From a virus, in IMG/VR virus record IMGVR_UViG_3300031707_002715, positions 1 to 64,000 of that record: a stretch of DNA of 64,000 bases; one strand, 5' to 3'. A model generated the notes under the pieces. The model saw nothing but the letters and a program-made list of their open reading frames with translations. It was not told the DNA's origin and searched no databases. The position numbers were made by a program, and so were the translations under genes. Positions within the stretch are counted from its first letter, which is position 1, and the number at the start of each line of letters is the position of its first letter. This document shows positions 32,671-40,596 of this stretch, one piece after another.

Positions 32671-33006
32671 ATGAAGGTCGCTTTCAATAATACTAGGTAC
32701 AAGGATCATCCGGAAGATAAAGATACGGATGATTCTTGGTTGTTTACTGAATCAGGAGCTGAAAGGGTTCATCCGGGTCAACTCGGTCTTGATAAAGATA
32801 ATTATCTTTACAATGATACGAACGCTGACAAGTATAATGCAGGTAAAGATATTCAACAAGTGCATGGTCAACCTAAAGGAGTGACACCCGATCTTGGTCC
32901 AGTAAATCAATTTGAAAGTGACAAGAAAGTTTTTGATGATGATTCAGTAAAATCGTTTAATAATGAAGAACAATTGATTCAAGACATCATACACAAGCGG
33001 AGGTAA
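32671..33006 (+). CDS. Acidic disordered protein between sheath and tube
   Basis: 111 residues; ATG directly follows the sheath stop codon, so translation is probably coupled. The product is highly charged and lacks hydrophobic core segments (NNTRYKDHPEDKDTDDSWLF, VHPGQLGLDKDNYLYNDTNA, FESDKKVFDDDSVKSF) and ends in IQDIIHKRR. No family was recognised. It may be a short-lived assembly factor or a flexible virion component; the position is constant with sheath and tube but gives no clear function. Confidence 0.6.
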   Translation: MKVAFNNTRYKDHPEDKDTDDSWLFTESGAERVHPGQLGLDKDNYLYNDTNADKYNAGKDIQQVHGQPKGVTPDLGPVNQFESDKKVFDDDSVKSFNNEEQLIQDIIHKRR

Positions 33007-33009
33007 CTT

Positions 33010-33648
33010 ATGGCATCGAATAGTTACATTTATCAACAGGGTTCAACTCCTAATACTAGTTTGTTGAATAGCCAAAAAGTAAAAGTATATACTGCACATC
33101 CGGGCGGGGCTGATCCTACTGCTAATCAAATTGGAATCCTTCAATCTTGGGCACCGTCTCAGTCTAGACCGACAGAACCAGTAAGAGGCATTGGTCACGG
33201 TGACAGAGTCGCCGAACAATCTGTCGGTGTGACAGAATTAACGGGATCGCTTAGCATTGCAGTCATGTATTTAGTAAACATTATGCAAGTGCTCGGTTAC
33301 AATGCGGGTGCTTCTGGTGCAGTTCGCTCTTTGAAGCATCACAGGTGGCCGTTTGATATTAAAGAACAAATCATTATTCCTGATTTTATTCAAAGAGATT
33401 TAACATATCAGCAAGGTTCGAACAAGACTGCCGGTGTGTCGAATGGCAATATTATTCAGACATACTATGAAGGTTGCTGGATGCAGGATTATAACATCAC
33501 ATTTGAAATCGGAGCTTCAACGATAATGCAAGACTGCACCGTTAATATTACGGATGTATATGATCCAGCCGTTGGCCGCGGCTTTTATGGTGAATCACTA
33601 GTTGATAGAGACATTACAACTATCAGCAAGCTCATTCGTCTTACGTAA
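33010..33648 (+). CDS. Tail tube protein
   Basis: 212 residues, with CGGAGG before ATG. It follows the sheath gene as in most myoviruses and shows the tube-type beta-barrel with an N-terminal arm (MASNSYIYQQGSTPNTSLLN), an EPVRGIGHGDRVAEQSVGVTELTGSLSIAVMYL segment, and a C-terminal NITFEIGASTIMQDCTVNITDVYDP typical of strand exchange between rings. It forms the stacked hexameric inner tube through which DNA is delivered. A terminator lies directly downstream, consistent with high expression of sheath and tube as one unit. Confidence 0.85.
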   Translation: MASNSYIYQQGSTPNTSLLNSQKVKVYTAHPGGADPTANQIGILQSWAPSQSRPTEPVRGIGHGDRVAEQSVGVTELTGSLSIAVMYLVNIMQVLGYNAGASGAVRSLKHHRWPFDIKEQIIIPDFIQRDLTYQQGSNKTAGVSNGNIIQTYYEGCWMQDYNITFEIGASTIMQDCTVNITDVYDPAVGRGFYGESLVDRDITTISKLIRLT

Positions 33649-33671
33649 TTTTTACATCTGTAATCCCGCCG

Positions 33672-33709
33672 AGGTGCTCATTGACCAGAAATGGGAGAGC
33701 ACCTTTTTC
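33672..33709 (+). terminator. Intrinsic terminator after the tail tube gene
   Basis: AGGTGCTC (33672-33679) pairs with GAGCACCT (33697-33704) over a 17-nt loop and is followed by TTTTCT. The stem is GC-rich for this genome. It ends the sheath-tube transcript. Confidence 0.82.
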
Positions 33710-33732
33710 TTCTTCAATTCTTCGTTATATTC

Positions 33733-33766
33733 TTGTAAATTTTTTGTAATAAGTTTATACTATTAC
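33733..33766 (+). promoter_or_regulatory. Sigma70-like promoter with overlapping palindrome
   Basis: TTGTAA at 33733-33738 and TATACT at 33756-33761 are spaced exactly 17 nt. An inverted repeat, GTAATA at 33746-33751 and TATTAC at 33761-33766, spans the -10 box and could be an operator. It sits just after the tube terminator and 62 nt before the chaperone-like gene, so it probably drives the tape measure-baseplate operon. Confidence 0.65.
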
Positions 33767-33827
33767 AATAGGTGAATTATGTAATCAATTAATCAAGATT
33801 AATTTCTAGACTTAGAGGATTCATCTT

Positions 33828-35153
33828 ATGGATGATATGTTTACTGATATTAGATCTCTAATCTTTAATGGTTTTATTGCAGAAACAATAAAATTTGATG
33901 AATTTATCGTCACAATTCACACACTCGGAACAGCTGAAGAAAATAGTATTATTGAGACGTATGAACACTTGCCGAACGAATACAATTTAATGGCTGCTGT
34001 TGACACAGTGCAAAGAGCAGTATATTTTATTAATGGTTGTAAAATAACTGATGAAACTAAAAAGCTTATATACGATTGGCCACGACAAATTATTACAAAA
34101 ATTTTTGATATATACTTGACAATGGCTGACCGAGTACGTACAGCCACAAAGCTTATCAATGAATTTATAAAAACTGATGAATCAAAGTTACGATGGGCTG
34201 TAATAAAGTCGACTAAAACAAGTCTTAATAGTGTCGCTATTACTGGAAATATTGAATTAGAATCTAGGGGGTTGTCGTATATTCAACAAGTATGGATTTT
34301 TTTAAATCAACAAGAAGACTCAGTCGAACAAAATAAGCTCGATTGGAATAAAGTTGAATATATGACAGATACTATTTGCACATTTGTGAATCCAAAGGCG
34401 ATGCAACAAGTGCAGAGCAGGAAAAAATTGTTGCAAGATGAACAAGCAATTAAAGAAAAAAGAAATGAAATTCAACAGATTGAACAAGATTCAAAGGAGA
34501 AACTCATGATTGAAAATACGGCTGATGAATTATTTGATGCTTTAAGTAGGAAGCAAAGCGAAACTGTGCTGCAATATCACGACCGTGTTGAAAAATCGAT
34601 AGTTAAAGCATTTTCTGAAGATGAACACGATAAAATCATTCGCGAATATGAGGAAAACGAATTTAGAAAACAATTACGGATAAAGAAAGAAAATGCTAGA
34701 CGCGCGAAAATATTACATGAAAAGAAGATGGTTAATGCGATCGTTATAGACGTACCGGCGCTTAAAGGTATCGAAGTAGGATTTCATCAAGTATCGACGC
34801 TCGGTGATGATATTATAGAAGTCCAAGAAACAGGATTATGGATTGTTAACAATGTTGATTATGCTGATGTTGTGTCGATAACTTCGTTTAGTTTACTTAA
34901 GAATAGAGATAAAATTTTTAAAGAAGTAACAGGCGAAACAGATGAAGAAACAATGAAATATATTGAACAATATTTACAAGAAGAAGAACAAGAGAAATCA
35001 GACGTAGTTAAAAGAATTGAGGTATTACAAAAGACGTTAGATCCTAATGAGACAATGCTTGATAAAAGAGAAAGAATTATAGTTTCAAATAAAAATAAAT
35101 TTGAAAGTCAACAACAGGAAATGATTAATCAAATTCAAAAAGAACAACGATAG
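33828..35153 (+). CDS. Tail assembly chaperone-like protein, long paralogue
   Basis: 441 residues, with AGAGGA before ATG. The N-terminal 110 residues (FIVTIHTLGTAEENSIIETYEH, AAVDTVQRAVYFINGCKITDE, WPRQIITKIFDIY) match the pattern of the two shorter genes that follow: a beta hairpin, a helix containing V-x-x-x-A-R/V-A-I-x-x-V/I-N, and a helix ending in Y. The rest is a long charged coiled coil (QSRKKLLQDEQAIKEKRNEIQ, EYEENEFRKQLRIKKENARR) and a small C-terminal domain. Position between tube and tape measure is where chaperones (gpG/GT-type) are encoded. The chaperone call is from position and fold pattern, not a family hit. Confidence 0.62.
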   Translation: MDDMFTDIRSLIFNGFIAETIKFDEFIVTIHTLGTAEENSIIETYEHLPNEYNLMAAVDTVQRAVYFINGCKITDETKKLIYDWPRQIITKIFDIYLTMADRVRTATKLINEFIKTDESKLRWAVIKSTKTSLNSVAITGNIELESRGLSYIQQVWIFLNQQEDSVEQNKLDWNKVEYMTDTICTFVNPKAMQQVQSRKKLLQDEQAIKEKRNEIQQIEQDSKEKLMIENTADELFDALSRKQSETVLQYHDRVEKSIVKAFSEDEHDKIIREYEENEFRKQLRIKKENARRAKILHEKKMVNAIVIDVPALKGIEVGFHQVSTLGDDIIEVQETGLWIVNNVDYADVVSITSFSLLKNRDKIFKEVTGETDEETMKYIEQYLQEEEQEKSDVVKRIEVLQKTLDPNETMLDKRERIIVSNKNKFESQQQEMINQIQKEQR

Positions 35154-35169
35154 ATTAAAAGGAGATAAT

Positions 35170-35634
35170 ATGTCGATTAAAAAATTTGAAGACCCATTAC
35201 TGGTAATGAATGCAATAGCTGAGCTAAGACATAGATCAAAAGATGTAATCGTTGACGCTAATTTTAGTGTTACAATTAGATCATTGGGTGCTAAAGATGA
35301 AACTGATTCGTTTATTGCTTGTATGAATTTATGGGGTCAGGCATTTATTTATCAACATAAGCTCGAGACGTTATCCAGAGCTATTACTCATGTTAATAAG
35401 ATATCTTTAGACAAATTAAGTACTGATGAGAAAAGAAATATAATTTCGACATGGAGTCAGGATTTAGTTGATGAATTATATTTAGAATATGCAAAGCTAT
35501 TGGGATCGTTAGATGAGTTTTTTAAGAATATCGAGTTGACAGCTCAAACAAATGTTATTGGTGTAAAAGACGCAGAAGCAAAAAGGGCGATAATGAAAAA
35601 AGAATCAGATTCAAAGGAGATTAAGAATGGCTGA
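35170..35634 (+). CDS. Tail assembly chaperone-like protein, paralogue 2
   Basis: 154 residues, with AAAGGAGAT before ATG. Core: FSVTIRSLGAKDETDSFIACMN, then KLETLSRAITHVNKISLDKLS, then IISTWSQDLVDELYLEYAKL, matching the genes on either side. The C-terminus is charged. No slippery sequence joins it productively to the next gene, so the lambda-style frameshift fusion is not evident. Overlaps the next gene by 8 nt. Confidence 0.62.
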   Translation: MSIKKFEDPLLVMNAIAELRHRSKDVIVDANFSVTIRSLGAKDETDSFIACMNLWGQAFIYQHKLETLSRAITHVNKISLDKLSTDEKRNIISTWSQDLVDELYLEYAKLLGSLDEFFKNIELTAQTNVIGVKDAEAKRAIMKKESDSKEIKNG

Positions 35635-36052
35635 TGAAAATGAAACAAAAGCATTAGATGCATTAAAATCGCTTGAATCGTATAAATATCAAGAGAGAGC
35701 AGTCACGGTCAGCGATGTCAAAATAGTTTTGGCACCGCTAATGTCAAAAGAAGTAATAGAAATATTTGAAAATAGTAATAAGTATAATGATACAGAAGCA
35801 AGTGTACAGTCATTGAAAGTCGAAACTGTCGCTAGAGCTATAATATCAGTTAATGATATTAAGTTAGATCCAAAGGGAATGTTAAAACAAAAATTAGATA
35901 TTGTATTGTCATTTGGTGATGAATTAGTGGATTATTTATTTAGTGAGTATTGTATTTTAGATAAAGTGATTAAGTTGGCTGTTGAACAAAAAGAATTTAA
36001 TGAAGTTGATGCGAGAGGTGCTGCTGAAATAAAGGATGAAAAGAAGGGTTAA
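35627..36052 (+). CDS. Tail assembly chaperone-like protein, paralogue 3
   Basis: 141 residues, starting 8 nt inside the previous gene behind AAAGGAG. The fold pattern repeats: VKIVLAPLMSKEVIEIFENS, LKVETVARAIISVNDIKLDPKG, and FGDELVDYLFSEYCILDKVI. It lies 3 nt before the tape measure ATG. The third member of a run of related proteins, probably acting together to coat or deliver the tape measure during tail assembly. Confidence 0.64.
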   Translation: MADENETKALDALKSLESYKYQERAVTVSDVKIVLAPLMSKEVIEIFENSNKYNDTEASVQSLKVETVARAIISVNDIKLDPKGMLKQKLDIVLSFGDELVDYLFSEYCILDKVIKLAVEQKEFNEVDARGAAEIKDEKKG

Positions 36053-36055
36053 AAA

Positions 36056-39000
36056 ATGGCTCGTAAATCTAAAATTATATTAGATGTTGATTTTGGCGAA
36101 ATTGACGAGTCTAGAGTGAAAGAATTGAGTAAACATCTCGGTGAGAAATTCCGTAAAGAGCATATAGATTTTGGATGGACTGAAGTCGAGAAATCGATTA
36201 CCGGTGTTCAAAAGCAATTGACAAGTATTGATAAAGAAAGTGATCAGGCTAATCAAAAACTCAAAAGTGTTGGTGAAAAAATACACGATAACATGAGTAA
36301 GTTAGAAAAGGTTCAATCTAGAATTAATGATCAAAATGTTAAAAGCAGTGAGAAAGTAATTGATTTTGAGCGTAAGATTCAAGATATGAAGGTTAAAAGA
36401 GCAAAGATAGATGCGCAGTTAAGTAATTTATCAGATAAGACTGATGAAAAGTCAATGAATAAAGCAGCGTTATTGCAAGATGAAAAGGCAAGGGCAGCAC
36501 AAGATTATGAATTGCTCGTGAATCAATTAAAAGAAGAAGCTAATAAGAGTGAAGAAGAACAGAACAAATTGATAGCAGATAGATTAGATACTGAATCGAC
36601 GCTTGAAGATTTGTATAAGCAACACGCAGATATTAAAGATGAAGCTACAAAAAAGCAAGAAGAGTATAATGGTTTATTAGCTGAAGAAGTAGATTATACT
36701 GATAAATTGAAGACTATGCAAAAAGAACGTGCAGAGATGGTTAGTGCTATTGCGACTGAATTGAAAAAATCAAATAGTTATATGACGGATGATGAGGCGT
36801 TAACTCATGCTAAAAAATATATTTCTTATGATCAAAAGCAGACTGTATTTGAGAAAAAGCATATCGACATGTTTAAAAAGTCAAAGAAAAATCGAAAAGA
36901 AGAACTTAAAGATAAAATGGCAGAATTAAAGTTACATAAAGCAGTTTTGGCTAGTCAACACGTGGGATGGCTCGAGCGGGGTAAAATAATTAGAGCTGAG
37001 AAGATGCAATTAAAGCACGAGTTGGGATTTAAAAAGCCAGGTTTACGAGAAAAATTAGTTGAGAAAGTAAAGCCTGGTGCTGTTGTAGGAGAACAGGCGG
37101 GTCAATTAATGGCTGTCGTTGGTAAACTTGCGGCACCGTTGCTTGCTCTTGGTGGTCTCGCAGGTATAATTATGACGATATTGAAGTTTAATAAAGAAGT
37201 GGCTGAAGCGAGGAAACAATTATTTTTATTTGGTGCTACAGGTAGTGATGCATGGGCTAGAATTGAGAAGGGAAACTTGGCAGGCGCAAAGTCTACAGAT
37301 GGATATATTAGAGTATTAGAGTCAATGTGGGATAGAGTGGGTATGAAATATGATGAAGCATTACAAAATGTCGGTGCACTTACAAATGCAGGTATAAATT
37401 TAAACGATGTAATGAGACATAACGCTGAAACATTTGTTGAAGTCGAGCACATGGCAATGTTGTCGGGAAAGACGTTTGGTGATATGGCTGCCATTTCTGG
37501 TGAATGGGTTACAGACATGAATATTAGCACTTCTAGATTAATGGATACGTTTGTTACATTAAGGCATGGAGCTGCAAATGCTGATATGACAACAACTAGA
37601 TTTTTCTCTAGTATAATGAATGCAGCACAAGGATTAATGCTTTATGGTACTCATGTTGAAGATGTTTCGACTGCGATGTCAAATTTAGTTAAAGGGTCTA
37701 AATTAGGTCAAAAAGAAGCTACTGGGTTGGCGACTAGTTTGGTGACTTTATCAAGTACAATGACTGATGAACAAAAATTTTTAGTAATACAACAAACAGA
37801 TGTAATTAAAAAGCTTGAACAAGAACGAAATGAATTGCAAAATAATGAAAATCAAAGAAATAAAGAAATAGATAATCTTATTGCGAAAAGAAATAAATTA
37901 GAACAACAACATAAAATATTAAGTGTCAGTGATGAAAAAAGATTAGCATTATTGCAAGAAGAAAAAGATAGACTTGATAAATTAAGTGGTACTATATTTG
38001 AGTCGGGCGCTGGCGCTTTTGAGAAAAGTGTTAGGGCTTTTGAAGCGCTTAAACCGGCGGATCAAGTCGAAGCAGCCGTTAAAGCCATTGTTAAGATGAA
38101 AGATGCGACGATAAATATTAACGATCCTAAGCAACTCTCTGAAGTATTGAGAAAATTCGGTAGGACTGAACTTACTCGACTCGGTAAGGTTTTTGGAATG
38201 CCGGAAGATACGTGGAGATTGATTGAAGATAATGCTCTTCAAGGTAAAAAATTAAGTGATATAGGTAAGTCAATAACTGACGAAGAAGAGAAGAAAGCAA
38301 AAGAGAAAGCGTCAGAGCAAGCTGCCATTATCGCTCAAGGTACAAAACCAATACAAGACACTATTGAACAGACTATAGCAAGATGGCTTCGCAATATTTA
38401 TATGATTCTTGAGAAATTTTTTGATGTAGTGATGGATTGGTTAGGAAGAGATTATAAAAAGTCATTACAGCTTAGTGATGATATTATTGATGAATTGAAA
38501 AAACAACAAGATAGGCATGCAGAATTATTGACTGATATTAAAGAAACTGAGTTAAAAATACAAAAAGAAGCTAATGCTAAAAAGAAGCAAGAATTAGAAA
38601 AGCAAAAGGATTTATATGAATCGCAAGAAAAAACTGTTAATAAAAATATAAAGACGCTAATGGAGAGTAAAGGTGACATAAAAGCTTTACAAACAGTGCA
38701 ATCAATACCTATTATTGGTGGAAAGGTAGCTAACATTCTTTATGATGCTGAAAGCCGGATGAAAGAAGCTGGAAAAGCTACAAGAGATGTACAGGAACAG
38801 ACAGCTGCTGACATCATTAATGATCCAGGGGCGTCAAAAGAAGATAAAGATAAAGCTGCGGGATTTATTTTAGGAACAGAACCTACATTGGATGTTAAGA
38901 GGACTAATTACGCTACTGGAGGAACAGAACCTACATTGGATGTTAAGAGGACTAATTACGCTACTGGTGGAACAGAACCCGCATTGGATGTTAAGAAGAA

Positions 39001-39337
39001 GAAGACTAATTACGCTACTGGTGGTTATACTGGTTTAGGATCACAGAATGCTGTAGCTGGATTAGTTCATAATAAAGAGTTTGTATTTGATGCTATGTCG
39101 ACTAGAAAAGCCGGTCCTGAAAATCTAGCAATGCTTATGCGAGCAATCAAAACTACGCCAGCAATTACCAGACCGACGGATATTGCTAGATCGATTGGTG
39201 GCGGAACAACGGCTACTACGACTGCCGGTTCTAATGTTATAAACACTGTAACTATTCAAGTTAACCAACGCGATAGGCAAGAAATTGAACAGATAGTTTA
39301 CAAAGTACTATATGGTGAAAGACGAGTAGGTTACTAA
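36056..39337 (+). CDS. Tape measure protein
   Basis: 1093 residues. The length and order (directly after chaperone-like genes and before baseplate genes) define it. The N-terminal 330 residues are almost continuous coiled coil rich in Lys, Glu and Gln. Residues about 345-378 hold a hydrophobic stretch (LAAPLLALGGLAGIIMTIL) that may insert in the host membrane. A further coiled coil lies at about 580-640 and another at 800-860. Three copies of GTEPTLDVKRTNYATG start near residue 940, followed by GLVHNKEFVFDAMSTRKAG, a tail-tape-measure C-terminal motif. It sets tail length and is ejected ahead of DNA. No peptidase or lysozyme motif was found. Confidence 0.88.
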   Translation: MARKSKIILDVDFGEIDESRVKELSKHLGEKFRKEHIDFGWTEVEKSITGVQKQLTSIDKESDQANQKLKSVGEKIHDNMSKLEKVQSRINDQNVKSSEKVIDFERKIQDMKVKRAKIDAQLSNLSDKTDEKSMNKAALLQDEKARAAQDYELLVNQLKEEANKSEEEQNKLIADRLDTESTLEDLYKQHADIKDEATKKQEEYNGLLAEEVDYTDKLKTMQKERAEMVSAIATELKKSNSYMTDDEALTHAKKYISYDQKQTVFEKKHIDMFKKSKKNRKEELKDKMAELKLHKAVLASQHVGWLERGKIIRAEKMQLKHELGFKKPGLREKLVEKVKPGAVVGEQAGQLMAVVGKLAAPLLALGGLAGIIMTILKFNKEVAEARKQLFLFGATGSDAWARIEKGNLAGAKSTDGYIRVLESMWDRVGMKYDEALQNVGALTNAGINLNDVMRHNAETFVEVEHMAMLSGKTFGDMAAISGEWVTDMNISTSRLMDTFVTLRHGAANADMTTTRFFSSIMNAAQGLMLYGTHVEDVSTAMSNLVKGSKLGQKEATGLATSLVTLSSTMTDEQKFLVIQQTDVIKKLEQERNELQNNENQRNKEIDNLIAKRNKLEQQHKILSVSDEKRLALLQEEKDRLDKLSGTIFESGAGAFEKSVRAFEALKPADQVEAAVKAIVKMKDATININDPKQLSEVLRKFGRTELTRLGKVFGMPEDTWRLIEDNALQGKKLSDIGKSITDEEEKKAKEKASEQAAIIAQGTKPIQDTIEQTIARWLRNIYMILEKFFDVVMDWLGRDYKKSLQLSDDIIDELKKQQDRHAELLTDIKETELKIQKEANAKKKQELEKQKDLYESQEKTVNKNIKTLMESKGDIKALQTVQSIPIIGGKVANILYDAESRMKEAGKATRDVQEQTAADIINDPGASKEDKDKAAGFILGTEPTLDVKRTNYATGGTEPTLDVKRTNYATGGTEPALDVKKKKTNYATGGYTGLGSQNAVAGLVHNKEFVFDAMSTRKAGPENLAMLMRAIKTTPAITRPTDIARSIGGGTTATTTAGSNVINTVTIQVNQRDRQEIEQIVYKVLYGERRVGY
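38873..39022 (+). repeat. 48-bp in-frame tandem repeat in tape measure gene
   Basis: Units start at 38873, 38921 and 38969. The first two are 48 bp and nearly identical (GTEPTLDVKRTNYATG); the third is 54 bp, with a KKKK insertion. Because tape measure length sets tail length, copy-number change here would alter tail length by whole residues. Confidence 0.9.
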
Positions 39338-40044
39338 TGAGCGTAGATAGCACAATTACTGGTCTACAAAATACAATTATTGCGCTAAGTGAGACTGATA
39401 ACAAATTACGCCGTGTAACAGAAGAGTTTACGGGTCAACCTTTTCCGGTCCAGGTCAGTAATAATAAAGTCTTAAACAGAAAACCAATAATCTGGCAAAT
39501 AAGAGATTTACCAGACAAGTATAAGTTACCAGATTTAATAATGCAAATTAATCCACGAAATTTGAGTTCGATCTACAAACAATTAATTAATCGTAGAAGA
39601 ACTATTGGTGGATTTTGTGAGACGCATTGGGGCGAGGAACTTGATGAATTGTCATCTTCTGGTCGCACTCAAAATTTTTATGGGCAATTTGGATTGACTA
39701 ATGAAGATAGACGAGACACTCAAGGATTTATGGAATTTGAAAAGTTTGTTAACATTTATAAAAACAACGGCACATTATTTGATGAAAAAAGTAGCATGAT
39801 AGTCGCTCAAGGATCAGTGGTCATGAATTATGATAGTGCAGTATATAGAGGTTATTTCGATTCATTATCTATCAATGAAATAGGCGATAAACAATTTGAA
39901 CTCGAATATGATTTTTCATTTAAAGTGACTCAGGAATTATATCCTGGTCGAATTAAATCATTTAGAAATGTAACGACTGTTCTAAAGCCGGGTGCGCCAA
40001 GAAATGATCACATTACATTAGACATTACGAGCATTCAAGGATAA
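39337..40044 (+). CDS. Baseplate/tube-initiator-like protein, paralogue A
   Basis: 235 residues; ATG overlaps the tape measure stop by one base. The core MQINPRNLSSIYKQLINRRRTIGGFCETHWGEELDELSSSGRT, with NIYKNNG and YDSAVYRGYFDSLSINE downstream, is the pattern of tail-tube initiator or LysM-type baseplate proteins found just after tape measures. The following gene encodes a shorter relative. Probably forms part of the ring that nucleates tube polymerisation on the baseplate hub. Family name is by pattern memory, so the exact equivalence (for example to T4 gp48 or gp54) is uncertain. Confidence 0.62.
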   Translation: MSVDSTITGLQNTIIALSETDNKLRRVTEEFTGQPFPVQVSNNKVLNRKPIIWQIRDLPDKYKLPDLIMQINPRNLSSIYKQLINRRRTIGGFCETHWGEELDELSSSGRTQNFYGQFGLTNEDRRDTQGFMEFEKFVNIYKNNGTLFDEKSSMIVAQGSVVMNYDSAVYRGYFDSLSINEIGDKQFELEYDFSFKVTQELYPGRIKSFRNVTTVLKPGAPRNDHITLDITSIQG

Positions 40045-40047
40045 TTT

Positions 40048-40596
40048 ATGGTAAATATTATAGGTTGCAAAATACCCGTAAAACCAATGTTTTTTGAATT
40101 AGACATTGACGAGCCACCGCCTGTATTGATGCTCGCAATCAATCCTGACGAATTTCAAAAAACTTTCACAAAAAGAGTCACTCAAAGTCGTAAACGAGTG
40201 ACGACTAAAGATCAAGGTGCATATTTGCATAATTTTGCGTTTGATGAACTAGACGTACTAGCTTGTTCTGGAACATCAGCCATGTTTTATGGTTCAAACG
40301 GTTTAACTGTCGATGCCAGGAGAGACACGTTAGGATTTCGTAATTTGAGGAGCTTAATAGAAATCTATAGAAATAATGGTAGGAATTATTTTACGAGGCC
40401 GGATAGTTTTTCACAAGTTAATGGCGGTAGTAGTTTAATAAAATCAGTTGGTAGAGTTATTGTCGCGTATGATGATATTGTTTATAGAGGATCGTTCGAT
40501 TCTTTTAAGCTTGATGAGACTGAAGAGAAACCATTTAATTTTGCGTTTAATTTTCAGTTTACTGTTAGCAGAACAATAGACGTGAGAAATTCATGA
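40048..40596 (+). CDS. Baseplate/tube-initiator-like protein, paralogue B
   Basis: 182 residues. It repeats the pattern of the preceding protein without its N-terminal 60 residues: LAINPDEFQKTFTKRVTQSRKR, FDELDVLACSGTSAMFYGSNGL, RRDTLGFRNLRSLIEIYRNNG and YDDIVYRGSFDSFKLDE. The pair arose by tandem duplication and probably occupies successive rings near the hub. The next gene starts in its ATGA stop. Confidence 0.62.
   Translation: MVNIIGCKIPVKPMFFELDIDEPPPVLMLAINPDEFQKTFTKRVTQSRKRVTTKDQGAYLHNFAFDELDVLACSGTSAMFYGSNGLTVDARRDTLGFRNLRSLIEIYRNNGRNYFTRPDSFSQVNGGSSLIKSVGRVIVAYDDIVYRGSFDSFKLDETEEKPFNFAFNFQFTVSRTIDVRNS

Noticed and set aside
35590-35640. Lambda-type -1 frameshift at AAAAAAG between chaperone genes
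   Set aside because: The shift would enter a frame that is not the downstream gene; the downstream gene has its own ribosome site and start.
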